Shown: one piece after another, positions 1 through 8,600 of the stretch
Numbering within the stretch: the stretch's first letter is position 1
Layout: each line of letters starts with the position of its first letter
Assembly: GCF_000429905.1 (NCBI RefSeq)
Contig: NZ_AUCT01000024.1
Coordinates: forward strand, 47,476 to 111,475
Direction of reading: 5' to 3'
Source of the DNA: Desulfatibacillum aliphaticivorans DSM 15576
Lineage (GTDB): Bacteria > Desulfobacterota > Desulfobacteria > Desulfobacterales > Desulfatibacillaceae
Length of the DNA: 64,000 nt
Notes under the pieces: generated by a model
The model's input: the letters and a program-made list of their open reading frames with translations, nothing else
The model's database searches: none
What the model was told of the DNA's origin: nothing
Position numbers and translations under genes: made by a program

Positions 1-1
1 C

Positions 2-82
2 GGCATGGGTTGGGAAACCGTGTACAAGGTGGACGCCGTGGATACCGCCATCGACTCTCCTTGCGACATGAAACGGCCCTAA
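2..82 (+). CDS. C-terminal end of a probable branched-chain amino-acid ABC transporter substrate-binding protein (partial)
   Basis: An open frame enters from the left edge and stops at TAA 80-82, leaving 26 residues that end DMKRP. The fragment is too short to assign by itself. It lies just ahead of livH-livM-livG-livF on the same strand, which is where the periplasmic substrate-binding protein of such importers (LivK/LivJ family) is usually encoded, and a strong hairpin follows it. The product call therefore rests on context. Confidence 0.5.
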   Translation, partial: GMGWETVYKVDAVDTAIDSPCDMKRP

Positions 83-113
83 TCATAGAGCCAAGAATTA
101 GATAGAGCCCTAT

Positions 114-145
114 CCCGCCCGGCCTCCATCAAGGGGCCGGGCGGG
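114..145 (+). other. Strong hairpin between the binding-protein end and livH
   Basis: CCCGCCCGGCC (114-124) pairs perfectly with GGCCGGGCGGG (135-145) around a 10-nt loop, giving 11 GC-rich base pairs. No long T-run follows at once, so it may act as a partial terminator or an mRNA 3'-end stabiliser. Such hairpins are common after binding-protein genes, which must be expressed above their permease genes. Confidence 0.7.
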
Positions 146-175
146 AAACGATTTCTTTATTCCCGGGGGAGCACC

Positions 176-1126
176 ATGTCCGAATTTATAATTTTTTCAC
201 TCCTAAACACGCTCATATACGGCTTGTTGCTGTTTATGCTTTCCAGCGGCCTCACCCTCATTTTTGGTTTAATGAATGTTCTTAACTTTGCTCACGCCAG
301 CTTTTACATGATAGGGGCTTACTTCGCCTATCAGGTCAGCTTATATATTGGGTTTATTCCCGCCTTGTTCCTGGCTCCGTTGGGGGTAGGAATTCTGGGC
401 ATGATTGTGGAGCGTTACGGCTTGCGCAAAGTGCACGCCCACGGTCATGTGGCGGAGCTTTTGTTCACATTTGGGCTTTTCTTCCTGTTCAACGAGGTGG
501 TCATCCTCATCTGGGGCCGCAACCCAGTGGATTACCAGATTCCAGGCTTTCTGGACTTTCCGTTATTCACCCTGTTCGGCGCGGATTTCTCGGCGTACAA
601 AGGTTTTATGCTGTTGATTTCCATCGCCATGTTTATAGGCATGTATCTTGTTATAAATCGCACCAGAATAGGTCTTGTCATTCAAGCATCCCTGACGCAT
701 CCCGAAATGGTCAGCGTATTGGGCCATAACGTTCCGGCGGTTTTCATGTACGTATTTGGCGCAGGCGCCGCCTTGGCCGGGCTTGCCGGAGTCATCGGCG
801 GCAACTTCCTGGTCACTGAGCCGGGCATGGCCATGGCGCTGGGCCCCATTGTCTTTGTGGTGATTGTGGTGGGCGGCATGGGCAGCCTGACGGGAGCTTT
901 CATTTCGTCTCTGCTTTTGGCCGGACTCCAGACCTTTGCCGTAGGCATGAACTACTCGTTGGCCGACTTCCTGGGCCATTTTGGGATCCAGGCAGCCAGC
1001 GAAGGCTTCTGGGGAGATATTGTGCGCATTGAAATCGCAAACACCCGGGCCATGATCCCCTTCCTGTTCATGATTTTTATGCTGATATTCAGGCCCAAAG
1101 GTCTTATGGGGGTGCGTGAAGAATGA
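176..1126 (+). CDS. livH: Branched-chain amino-acid type ABC transporter, permease LivH
   Basis: A 316-residue, very hydrophobic protein of the LivH family, one of two inner-membrane permeases of high-affinity branched-chain amino-acid (or related carboxylate/amide) importers. The N-terminus has the family pattern GLTLIFGLMNVLNFAHASFY, and further membrane helices run to a short C-terminus ending RPKGLMG. GGGGGAGC stands just before the ATG at 176. The gene overlaps livM by 4 bases and begins a tightly packed livHMGF series. Substrate specificity cannot be read from the permease; the acyl-CoA dehydrogenase downstream would suit branched-chain amino-acid or acid catabolism. Confidence 0.93.
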   Translation: MSEFIIFSLLNTLIYGLLLFMLSSGLTLIFGLMNVLNFAHASFYMIGAYFAYQVSLYIGFIPALFLAPLGVGILGMIVERYGLRKVHAHGHVAELLFTFGLFFLFNEVVILIWGRNPVDYQIPGFLDFPLFTLFGADFSAYKGFMLLISIAMFIGMYLVINRTRIGLVIQASLTHPEMVSVLGHNVPAVFMYVFGAGAALAGLAGVIGGNFLVTEPGMAMALGPIVFVVIVVGGMGSLTGAFISSLLLAGLQTFAVGMNYSLADFLGHFGIQAASEGFWGDIVRIEIANTRAMIPFLFMIFMLIFRPKGLMGVREE

Positions 1127-2445
1127 TTGAGAATACCACTATGGACAGCGCTGAAATTAAGGGCGGCCAGGCGGTTCAATCCGGTTTTTCCGGGGCTGTG
1201 ATCGCCAAATGGGCCGGAATCTGGCTTGGCTTCATCCTGATCTCGTTGGCTCTTCCTAAAATTTTTGATTCACGGTTCGCCATGTCCATGTTCAACCAAA
1301 TGGGCATAGCAATAGTTTTTGCATTATCCTTTAATATGCTCCTCGGACAAGGCGGCCTGCTGTCCTTCGGCCACGCCGTGTTTTACGGCATGGGGGGCTT
1401 TGGCGCCATCCACGTCCTGTGCATGGTCAATGACGGAGAGCTTAGGATATACACCGAACTGCTGCCTCTGGCGGGCGGAATATTCTCGGCGATTCTGGGC
1501 TTTATACTGGGCTTTATTTCCACCCGCAGAGCGGCCATTCCCTTCGCCCTCATCACCATGGGCATCGGGGAACTGCTTTTGGCAAGCTCCTTGCTGCTGC
1601 CCAGCTTTTTCGGCGGCGAGGAAGGCATCGCCGGCGACAGGTGGACGGAAATCACGATGCTGCCTTTTAAGTACGGCCAAGCCATTGAGGTGTACTACCT
1701 GATCCTCATCTGGATGTTTTTGAGCGTGGCGGCCATGTATCTGCTGACCAAAACTCCCCTGGGGCAAATGGCCAACGCGGTGCGCGACAATCACCAACGC
1801 GCCCAGTTCATCGGATACGATCCTCATAAGGTCAGGACCTTTCAGTTCACCCTGGCGGCCTTTTTCGCAGGAATCGCCGGCGGCCTGTTCGCCATTAACT
1901 ATGAAATGGTCACTGCGGAGAATCTGGGCATGCTGCCTTCCACCGACATCCTCATGATGACGGTTATCGGCGGCATCACCTACTTTTTCGGTCCCATCCT
2001 CGGCGCCATATTCATCACCTTCCTGCAGTTGGTGGTTTCCAATATCACCCACGCCTGGATGCTGTACTTCGGGCTTATGTTTATTCTAATGGTCATGTGG
2101 GCGCCTGACGGACTGGCCGGTCTGATCATGAGGCACCAGCCCATCTGGCGGGCCAAACGCATGACGAAAATCCTTCCCTCCTATCTGGTCGCCCTCATCC
2201 CCGGCCTGGTTATGTTCGCCGGAGTGATCGTCCTGGTGGAAATCATGTTCCACATCTCCCTCAGCATTGATCCCGAGTCGCCGCTGAGCATCATGGGCGT
2301 CAGCTTCAAGGCCCAGGCTTTCATGCCCTGGGCGTTGGGAATTCTGCTTTTGGGCGTAGGAGGCTACCTCTTCAAACTGGCAGCCAGAAGAGTGAACCAA
2401 GCCTGGAAAACCGTCTTGGCAGAGATCAAACAGGAGGGAGTGTGA
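1123..2445 (+). CDS. livM: Branched-chain amino-acid type ABC transporter, permease LivM
   Basis: A 440-residue membrane protein of the LivM family, partner of LivH. The family signature GQGGLLSFGHAVFYGMGGF lies near residue 75, and the later segment AFFAGIAGGLFAINYEMVTAENL is also typical (quoted here from its start only as AFFAGIAGGL). It is longer than many LivM proteins: after the usual end near RPIW-type residues there is an additional ~90-residue tail with two more predicted membrane segments (about residues 350-430). It overlaps livH by 4 bases and livG by a TGATG junction, implying translational coupling. Confidence 0.92.
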   Translation: MIENTTMDSAEIKGGQAVQSGFSGAVIAKWAGIWLGFILISLALPKIFDSRFAMSMFNQMGIAIVFALSFNMLLGQGGLLSFGHAVFYGMGGFGAIHVLCMVNDGELRIYTELLPLAGGIFSAILGFILGFISTRRAAIPFALITMGIGELLLASSLLLPSFFGGEEGIAGDRWTEITMLPFKYGQAIEVYYLILIWMFLSVAAMYLLTKTPLGQMANAVRDNHQRAQFIGYDPHKVRTFQFTLAAFFAGIAGGLFAINYEMVTAENLGMLPSTDILMMTVIGGITYFFGPILGAIFITFLQLVVSNITHAWMLYFGLMFILMVMWAPDGLAGLIMRHQPIWRAKRMTKILPSYLVALIPGLVMFAGVIVLVEIMFHISLSIDPESPLSIMGVSFKAQAFMPWALGILLLGVGGYLFKLAARRVNQAWKTVLAEIKQEGV

Positions 2446-3209
2446 TGGCTACAGCCGCCCTTAAATTGGATAACGTTAAGAAAAATTTTGGAGACTCGCA
2501 AATCATCACCGGGCTGGACCTGGAGGTTTTGCAGGGGGAACGTCACGCGATCATCGGCCCGAACGGCGCCGGCAAATCCACCATGTTCCACCTCATTAGC
2601 GGGCTTTACGAAGTCAGTTCCGGCAAGATTGCTTTGAAAGGGCGCAACATAACCAACATGGCGCCCCACAAAATCAATCGCCTGGGTTTGGCCCGGAGTT
2701 TCCAGATTACCAATATTTTTCCCAATATGACCGTATTCCAGAACGTCCGTTGCGCTTTGCTCTGGACCAAGGGATACAAATACTCCATCTGGCACCTGTG
2801 CGACCGGCTGAAAAAAGTCAATGGCCAGGCCCACGAAATTCTGGAGAGAATCAAACTATCCTCCATGGCCAATGAAAAGGCTGCAGTGTTGTCGTACGCC
2901 GACCAGCGGGCCTTGGAAATCGGAATCACCATTGCCTGCGGCGCGGACATCATCATGCTCGACGAGCCCACGGCCGGCATGAGCAATCAGGAAACCACCC
3001 AGGCGGTCGCTCTCATCAAGTCCGTCACGGAAGGCAAGACCCTGTTGATCGTGGAGCACGACATGGGCGTGGTTTTCGACCTTGCAGACAGGATTTCCGT
3101 ACTGGTTTACGGAAAAATTATCGCCACGGGAACTCCCGACGAAGTGCGGTGCGACCCCAAGGTTCAGGAAGCCTATCTGGGAAAGGAGGCCGTGGAATGT
3201 TCAGCGTAA
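2445..3209 (+). CDS. livG: Branched-chain amino-acid type ABC transporter, ATP-binding protein LivG
   Basis: A 254-residue ABC ATPase. Walker A is GPNGAGKST near residue 38 and Walker B is DIIMLDEPTAGMS near residue 170, followed by the H-loop EHDMGVVF. The signature loop is LSYADQRALEIG instead of LSGGQ; LivG proteins usually have an LSYG-type version, so this is a modest variation. ATG at 2445 is preferred over GTG 2442 because AGGAGGG sits 6 bases upstream and the ATG overlaps the livM stop. It supplies energy to LivHM as a heterodimer with LivF. Confidence 0.92.
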   Translation: MATAALKLDNVKKNFGDSQIITGLDLEVLQGERHAIIGPNGAGKSTMFHLISGLYEVSSGKIALKGRNITNMAPHKINRLGLARSFQITNIFPNMTVFQNVRCALLWTKGYKYSIWHLCDRLKKVNGQAHEILERIKLSSMANEKAAVLSYADQRALEIGITIACGADIIMLDEPTAGMSNQETTQAVALIKSVTEGKTLLIVEHDMGVVFDLADRISVLVYGKIIATGTPDEVRCDPKVQEAYLGKEAVECSA

Positions 3210-3892
3210 GTAACCTTCATGCCTATTACGGGCAAAGCCATATTTTGCGCGGAGTGGAATTTACCGTAGGGGAGGGCGAGATCGTCAGCCTTCTCGGCCG
3301 CAACGGGGTGGGCAGATCCACCACATGCAAGGCCATCATGGGCCTGGTCAAGCACAGGGGCTCCATTCTCTTTAAAGGAGAGGAAGTCGGCAAGGAAAAG
3401 CCCCATATTGTCGCCAGAAAAGGCATTGGCTACGTCCCGGAAGACCGCTCCATCTTCCCCACCCTGACCGTGCAGCAAAACCTGGAGCTTGGTCAAAAAA
3501 ACATGAAAAAGCCGGGCCGCTGGACTCTGGACGACGTGTACAAAAACTTCCCCAGGCTTCAGGAACGATGCAACGTGTTAGGCGTACACCTTTCGGGCGG
3601 AGAGCAGCAGATGCTCACCATCTGCCGGTCCCTCATGGGCGATCCCGACTTCATCATGATCGACGAGCCCACGGAAGGCCTGGCGCCTCAAATGGTGGCG
3701 CTCATGGGCGAACTCATCGCCAACATCGCCAAGTCCGGCATCTCCGTGCTGCTGGTGGAGCAAAAGCTGACCATCGCCCTGGCCATCTCGCACAGGATGT
3801 ATGTCATGGGTCACGGAAAGGTCGTGTTTGAAGGAACCCCGGACAGTTTTGAAAAAGACGACTCCATCCGGAAGGAATGGCTGGAGGTTTGA
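3197..3892 (+). CDS. livF: Branched-chain amino-acid type ABC transporter, ATP-binding protein LivF
   Basis: A 231-residue ABC ATPase of the LivF type. It has the signature LSGGEQQMLTICRSL, Walker B FIMIDEPTEGLAP and the H-loop region VEQKLTIAL. The P-loop reads GRNGVGRST: arginine (AGA) stands where nearly all ABC ATPases have the catalytic lysine. This may be a LivF subgroup trait or may leave LivG as the main hydrolytic site. ATG 3197 follows AAAGGAGG at 7 bases and overlaps livG by 13 bases; a longer in-frame extension to 3149 lacks family similarity. Confidence 0.9.
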   Translation: MFSVSNLHAYYGQSHILRGVEFTVGEGEIVSLLGRNGVGRSTTCKAIMGLVKHRGSILFKGEEVGKEKPHIVARKGIGYVPEDRSIFPTLTVQQNLELGQKNMKKPGRWTLDDVYKNFPRLQERCNVLGVHLSGGEQQMLTICRSLMGDPDFIMIDEPTEGLAPQMVALMGELIANIAKSGISVLLVEQKLTIALAISHRMYVMGHGKVVFEGTPDSFEKDDSIRKEWLEV

Positions 3893-4013
3893 TTTTTTCG
3901 ATTTTTTGAAACCAACTTGCTGAATCGGCCAGTCAGTTTCTTGATGACGATGACGTCCGTCCCCCCCCCATGTGGCCGGTTTCATGCAAGATTTAACATA
4001 GGAGGCAGTAAGA

Positions 4014-5822
4014 ATGGCCGCAAAATTCGCCAGCGAGAAAAACGTAAAGTTCATGCTGTATGAAGTGCATGATCTTATGTCCCTCACAAAACTGGAGTAC
4101 TACTCCATGCACAACAAAAAGGCCTTTGACATGATCCTGGATGCAGGCATGCAAATGGCCAAAGATATGTACTACCCCATTTTCAAGGAAATGGATGAAG
4201 TGCACCCTGAACTGGCCGACGGAACCGTCAAGGTTCACGCGGACGTGAAAAAAATCATGAAGGAAGCCGGCGAAGGCGGCTGGATTTCCGCGACCTTCCC
4301 CATCGAATTCGACGGCGGCCAGCTTCCCACCATGTTGAACTGCGCCACGCATCATATGTTCGGCGCCGCCAACTACTCCGGTTCGGTCTACCCCGGACTG
4401 ACCTCCGGCGCGGCCAAGCTCATCACGTCCTTCGGCGACAAGGAGCTCATAGACACTTACGTGCCCAACATGCTGGACGGCAAATGGCAGGGCACCATGG
4501 CCCTGACCGAGCCCCAGGCCGGAAGCTCCCTGGCGGACATCACCACCACGGCCTATCCGCAAGAAGACGGATCATACAAAATCAAGGGCCAGAAGGTGTT
4601 TATCTCCGCGGGCGATCACGACGGCGTGGAGAATATCGTGCATCTCATGCTGGCCAAAATTGAAGGAGCCCCTCCAGGAGTCAAGGGCATCTCCCTGTTC
4701 GTGGCGCCCAAATACAGGCCCACAGCGGACGGCAAGCTGGAATACAACGACATCGCAGTCAGCCAGGTCTTCCATAAAATGGGCTATCGCGGCGCTCCCA
4801 TCACCGAACTGGCCATCGGCGACAAGGGCGAGTGCGTGGGCTGGCTGGTGGGCAAGCCCCATCACGGCCTTAAGTACATGTTCCAGATGATGAACGGCGC
4901 CCGCCTGGACGTGGGCAACGCGGCAACCAGCATCGCCTGCGCCGCCTACTACGCTTCTCTTGATTACGCCAAGCAGCGCCCCCAGGGCCGCAGGCTGGGC
5001 CAGAAAGACCTGAGCAAGCCCCAGGTTTCCATCATCGAGCACGCGGACGTAAAGCGCATGCTGTTGCAGCAAAAAGCCATCGTGGAAGGCTCCCTCTCCC
5101 TGATCCTCCAGTGCCACAAATACGAGGACCTGGAAACCGCAGCCGCCGATCCCGAAGAAGCGGAAAAATACAACCTGCTTTGCGAAATCCTGACCCCCAT
5201 CGCTAAGACCTACCCGTCCGAGATGGGCATCATATCCACCAGTAACGCCATCCAGTGCCTGGGCGGCTACGGATATTGCCAGGATTTCCCCGTGGAGCAG
5301 TACTACCGGGACATCCGCATCCATCCCATCCACGAAGGCACCACCGGCATCCAGGGCATGGACCTGTTGGGCCGCAAGGTGGTTATGCTGGAAGGCAAGG
5401 CCTTCAAGCTCTTCAAGGAAGAAATGGAAAAGACTTTGGTCATGGCCGAAGAAAGCGACGTGTACAAGGAATACGCCGGTCTGTTGCGGGACGCCCTGGC
5501 GGATATCGAAGAAGTGACCGCCCACAAGATGAAGGTCGCCGCAACCAAGGGCGCCGAGGCCTTCCTGGCCGACGCCTGCCTGTACCTGGAAATGTTCGGC
5601 TATATGACCATCGGCTGGCAGTGGCTGTTGCAGGCCCTCATGGCCCAAAAGGGCCTGGACGGCGGCAAAGCCAAGAAAATGAAGGACCTCTACGAAGGCA
5701 AGATCATAACCTGCAAGTACTTCTTCAAGTACGAGCTGATCAAGGCCAAGGCCTTGAAAATCCGCCTGATGGAAGACGATTACCTGACGGCCGAAGCTCC
5801 GGCTTCCTGCTTTAACGATTAA
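4014..5822 (+). CDS. Acyl-CoA dehydrogenase, ~600-residue type with C-terminal extension domain
   Basis: A 602-residue FAD-dependent acyl-CoA dehydrogenase, which introduces the alpha,beta double bond into an acyl-CoA and passes electrons to ETF. The flavin/substrate motif MALTEPQAGSSLADI is near residue 160. The segment ending IHEGTTGIQGMDLLGRKV, around residue 440, carries the probable catalytic-base region. About 130 residues follow the normal core, as in the long family with an acetyl-CoA dehydrogenase-like C-terminal domain. AGGAGG lies 8 bases before the ATG. It follows livF by ~120 bases, including a run of nine C (3961-3969), and ends at a strong terminator. Exact chain specificity is unknown. 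Confidence 0.93.
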   Translation: MAAKFASEKNVKFMLYEVHDLMSLTKLEYYSMHNKKAFDMILDAGMQMAKDMYYPIFKEMDEVHPELADGTVKVHADVKKIMKEAGEGGWISATFPIEFDGGQLPTMLNCATHHMFGAANYSGSVYPGLTSGAAKLITSFGDKELIDTYVPNMLDGKWQGTMALTEPQAGSSLADITTTAYPQEDGSYKIKGQKVFISAGDHDGVENIVHLMLAKIEGAPPGVKGISLFVAPKYRPTADGKLEYNDIAVSQVFHKMGYRGAPITELAIGDKGECVGWLVGKPHHGLKYMFQMMNGARLDVGNAATSIACAAYYASLDYAKQRPQGRRLGQKDLSKPQVSIIEHADVKRMLLQQKAIVEGSLSLILQCHKYEDLETAAADPEEAEKYNLLCEILTPIAKTYPSEMGIISTSNAIQCLGGYGYCQDFPVEQYYRDIRIHPIHEGTTGIQGMDLLGRKVVMLEGKAFKLFKEEMEKTLVMAEESDVYKEYAGLLRDALADIEEVTAHKMKVAATKGAEAFLADACLYLEMFGYMTIGWQWLLQALMAQKGLDGGKAKKMKDLYEGKIITCKYFFKYELIKAKALKIRLMEDDYLTAEAPASCFND

Positions 5823-5874
5823 AAAAATCATGGAAGGCGCCTTTGCCGCCAACCATAATCGCATGAAACAAATC

Positions 5875-5911
5875 GGGCGGCTCCCCCAAAGGAGCCGCCC
5901 AAAATTTTTTT
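5875..5911 (+). terminator. Rho-independent terminator after the acyl-CoA dehydrogenase gene
   Basis: GGGCGGCTCC (5875-5884) pairs perfectly with GGAGCCGCCC (5891-5900) across a 6-nt loop, followed by AAAATTTTTTT. It closes the liv/acyl-CoA dehydrogenase transcription unit. Confidence 0.95.
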
Positions 5912-5977
5912 AATGCAGATGATACAAGTTGCAGGCAAATGGCGGCAACGATAAATGGCTGAACAAGGACGAAGTTT

Positions 5978-6106
5978 GTTGGGTTCGAAGTCCAATGCCC
6001 CATCGCCGGATTGTTTCCTAATAGCCGGACTTCTTAACCCAACCTACGGCTCGACATGGGGCGACGTAGGTTGGGTTGAGCTTGCGAAACCCAACAATAT
6101 GTTGGG
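5978..6106. repeat. Intergenic palindromic repeat of the GTAGGTTGGGTT type
   Basis: AACCCAACCTACG (6036-6048) and CGTAGGTTGGGTT (6065-6077) form a perfect 13-bp inverted repeat. CCCAACA (6090-6096) and TGTTGGG (6100-6106) form a second hairpin, and a further TGTTGGGTT copy lies near 5978. This resembles a dispersed, non-coding repeat found in many bacterial genomes. It lies between convergent genes and could help end transcription on either strand. Confidence 0.75.
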
Positions 6107-6117
6107 AATAGTATGCG

Positions 6118-7764
6118 TTAGGCATCCGGAAAAAGCGCGGCGGCTTTTTCCACGAGCTTGTATTTCTGGATTTTACCGCTGGCGGTCATGGGAAAAGAAT
6201 CCGTAAAGACTACGTATTTGGGAATCTTGTACCGGCTGATCTGCCCCCGGCAAAAATCCGTAATATCGCTCTCCTCCAGCTTGGCGCCGTCCTTCAGGAT
6301 GACGAAGGCGCCCACCTGCTCCCCGTATTTCTTGCTGGGAACGCCCACCACCTGCACGTCCATGACGCCTTCCAGCTTGAACAGGAACTCTTCGATCTCC
6401 CGGGGGTAGATGTTTTCTCCGCCGCGGATGATCATGTCCTTGTACCGGCCGGTGATGGACAAATAGCCGTCCTCGTCCATGACGCCCATGTCGCCGGAGT
6501 GGAGCCAGCCCTGGTCGTCGATGGCGCCGGCGGTCTGTTCGGGCATGTTGTAATAGCCCTTCATGACATTGTAGCCTCGGCAGCATACTTCGCCGGGAAC
6601 GCCGGGGGGCGTGTCCTCGCCGGTTTCCGGGTCCACCAGCTTGAGTTCGATTTCAGGCATGACCCGGCCCACGGTTTCGGTTCTGCGCTGGATGTTGTCG
6701 CCGATCCGGGTTTGGGTGATGACCGGGGACGCCTCGGTAAGTCCGTAGCAGATGGTGACCTCGGACATGTTCATGAGGTCGATCACCTGTTTCATGACGG
6801 AAACCGGGCAGGGAGATCCGGCCATGATGCCCGTGCGCAGGGAGGAATAGTCGAACTTGGAAAAGAGCTTGTGCTCCAGGACGGCGATGAACATGGTCGG
6901 CACGCCGTACAGGGCCGTGCATTTTTCCTCTTCCACCGAGGCCATAACCTGCACCGGATCGAACTGCTCCAGGATGACCATGGCGCTGCCGTGGGTGACG
7001 GCGGCCAGCACGCCCAGCACGCAGCCGAAGCAATGGAACAGGGGCACGGGGATGCACACCCTGTCCTTTTCGGAGAAATTCTGGTTTTCGCCGATCCAAA
7101 ACCCGTTGTTGCCGATGTTGAAATGGGTGAGCATAACCCCCTTGGGGAACCCGGTGGTGCCCGAGGTGTATTGCATGTTCACCACGTCGTGGGGGTCCAG
7201 GGCGTCCTGGCGCTCCTTGTATTGCTCGTCGGTGGTCATGACGGCCAGGGACATAATCTCTGGAATGGAGTACATGCCCCGGTGTTTTTCCTGGCCAAGA
7301 AAGCCCACCCTTTTAAGATGGGGAAAGCGGGGGGCGTTCAGCATGCCGCGTTCCTGGGTTTTCAGTTCGGGAATCAACTCGTAAACAGTCCCGACATAGT
7401 CCGTATCCTGGTATCCTTCGATGAGAAACAGGTTTTCCGTTTCAGACTGCTCCAGAAGATAGGCCAGCTCGGCGGTTTTATAATTGGTGTTGACGGTCAA
7501 GAGGATTGCGCCGATTTTCGCCGTGGCGAACTGAAAGGCAACCCAGTAGGGAATATTGGTGGCCCAGATAGCGACCTTTTCCCCCTTTTCCACGCCCAGG
7601 GCCATGAGGCCTTTGGCCAGCGCGTCCACGGTCTCGCCGAACTCTTTGTAGGTGAGGCGGTAATTCCGGTCCACGTAGATCACGGCGTCGTTGTCGGGAA
7701 ATTGGGAAATGGTCTGGTCCAGAATCCGGCCCAGGGTTTGATGCTTTAAATGGTCGTTGGTCAT
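6118..7764 (-). CDS. AMP-forming acyl-CoA synthetase (fatty-acid or aromatic-acid CoA ligase family)
   Basis: A 548-residue member of the adenylate-forming ANL superfamily, activating a carboxylic acid to its CoA thioester with ATP. The phosphate-binding motif YTSGTTGFPKGVML lies near residue 187; GYYNMPEQT, the hinge region ITGRYKDMIIRGGENIYP and the C-terminal lysine motif TASGKIQKYKL all appear in order. Length and motifs match the medium/long-chain FadD-like group. ATG 7764 is chosen because AGGAG lies 5 bases ahead; the frame continues upstream to 7803 without similarity. It is downstream of an XRE-cupin regulator on the same strand, which may control it. Confidence 0.92.
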   Translation of the reverse strand: MTNDHLKHQTLGRILDQTISQFPDNDAVIYVDRNYRLTYKEFGETVDALAKGLMALGVEKGEKVAIWATNIPYWVAFQFATAKIGAILLTVNTNYKTAELAYLLEQSETENLFLIEGYQDTDYVGTVYELIPELKTQERGMLNAPRFPHLKRVGFLGQEKHRGMYSIPEIMSLAVMTTDEQYKERQDALDPHDVVNMQYTSGTTGFPKGVMLTHFNIGNNGFWIGENQNFSEKDRVCIPVPLFHCFGCVLGVLAAVTHGSAMVILEQFDPVQVMASVEEEKCTALYGVPTMFIAVLEHKLFSKFDYSSLRTGIMAGSPCPVSVMKQVIDLMNMSEVTICYGLTEASPVITQTRIGDNIQRRTETVGRVMPEIELKLVDPETGEDTPPGVPGEVCCRGYNVMKGYYNMPEQTAGAIDDQGWLHSGDMGVMDEDGYLSITGRYKDMIIRGGENIYPREIEEFLFKLEGVMDVQVVGVPSKKYGEQVGAFVILKDGAKLEESDITDFCRGQISRYKIPKYVVFTDSFPMTASGKIQKYKLVEKAAALFPDA

Positions 7765-7811
7765 GAGTTCTCCTGTGTATAAAAAAGGCTCACAGGCCTT
7801 CATGGTTCATT

Positions 7812-8378
7812 TTAGGGAATGTACAGGACCGCATAAATGGAGGCAGCCTCTTCTCCTTCGCAGCTGACATAGTGCGGAATAATGGAGTTGTAATAGATGC
7901 TGTCGCCTGCGCCTAAAATATGGGTTTCCTGGCCGTAAACCACTTTGATCCGGCCGGAGTTGACCACGATGAACTCTTCGCCTTCATGGGAGGAGAGTTT
8001 GGCGTCCTTGGCGGACTCGGGCAGAATTTCCACATAAAAAGGCTCCATGTGGCGGTCGGTCTTGCCCATGCCCAGGGAATAAAACTTCAATTCCTCCGGC
8101 TTGTCCGCGCCGCGAAGCATGCTGATGCTTTTCTGGGCCGCGTCTTTTCTCACAATCAGAGGGTCCTGGCTGACCTGGTCGTCTATGAGGGTGCCCAGGC
8201 GGACGCCCAAAGCGCGGGCGATTTTCAGAAGGGGCCCCAGGGAGGGATACAGGTCCTCTTTGGTGATGGTTTCCAGGAAGTCCTGGTCCAGGCCGGTGCG
8301 CTGGCTCATGTCCTGGACGGTGATTTCACGGTCCGCCATAATTTTCGTAATACGTTGACTGACTTTGGAAATTTTCAT
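7812..8378 (-). CDS. XRE-family transcriptional regulator with C-terminal cupin domain
   Basis: A 188-residue protein with an N-terminal helix-turn-helix of the XRE/Cro type (about residues 8-65, with ITVQDMSQRTGLDQDFLE covering the recognition region). A C-terminal cupin barrel (about 115-188, HEGEEFIVVNSGRIKVVYG) is likely to bind a small ligand. Such HTH-cupin proteins often regulate neighbouring catabolic genes. Two ATGs are possible (8384 and 8378); the second has AGGGG at a normal 7-base spacing. It lies 47 bases upstream of the acyl-CoA synthetase gene, so control of that gene is a reasonable inference. Confidence 0.88.
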   Translation of the reverse strand: MKISKVSQRITKIMADREITVQDMSQRTGLDQDFLETITKEDLYPSLGPLLKIARALGVRLGTLIDDQVSQDPLIVRKDAAQKSISMLRGADKPEELKFYSLGMGKTDRHMEPFYVEILPESAKDAKLSSHEGEEFIVVNSGRIKVVYGQETHILGAGDSIYYNSIIPHYVSCEGEEAASIYAVLYIP

Positions 8379-8458
8379 AAACATTCCCCTTTTTCTAATA
8401 TTAAAGGCAAGTTGTATTGTGAGCTTTTAAGCGTACAAGGCCTGGGCGCTGCAGGGAC

Positions 8459-8485
8459 AAAAAAAGGACCGGCGATTTACCGGCC
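8459..8485 (-). terminator. Terminator downstream of the hybrid histidine kinase gene
   Basis: Read on the minus strand, GGCCGG pairs with CCGG(T)CC through one bulged T around a 7-nt loop and is followed by seven T. It lies about 115 bases after the kinase stop and before the XRE-cupin gene. Confidence 0.75.
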
Positions 8486-8600
8486 CCCTCCGTGCACCGC
8501 AACGGCTTTCGTTGACCAAGCCTTGGAAGTTGAGGTCTATACCCTTTTTTTTCTGAATTTGCAATCCTGAATTTTTGTGAAAAACCGAAGATAAACCCAA

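Noticed and set aside
3961..3969. Run of nine C as a possible frameshift or phase-variation site
   Set aside because: It lies outside coding sequence, between livF and the acyl-CoA dehydrogenase gene, and not between promoter elements that I can recognise.
4572..5864. 430-residue minus-strand open frame
   Set aside because: Antisense shadow of the acyl-CoA dehydrogenase gene; no recognisable protein features and its 5' end crosses the terminator region.
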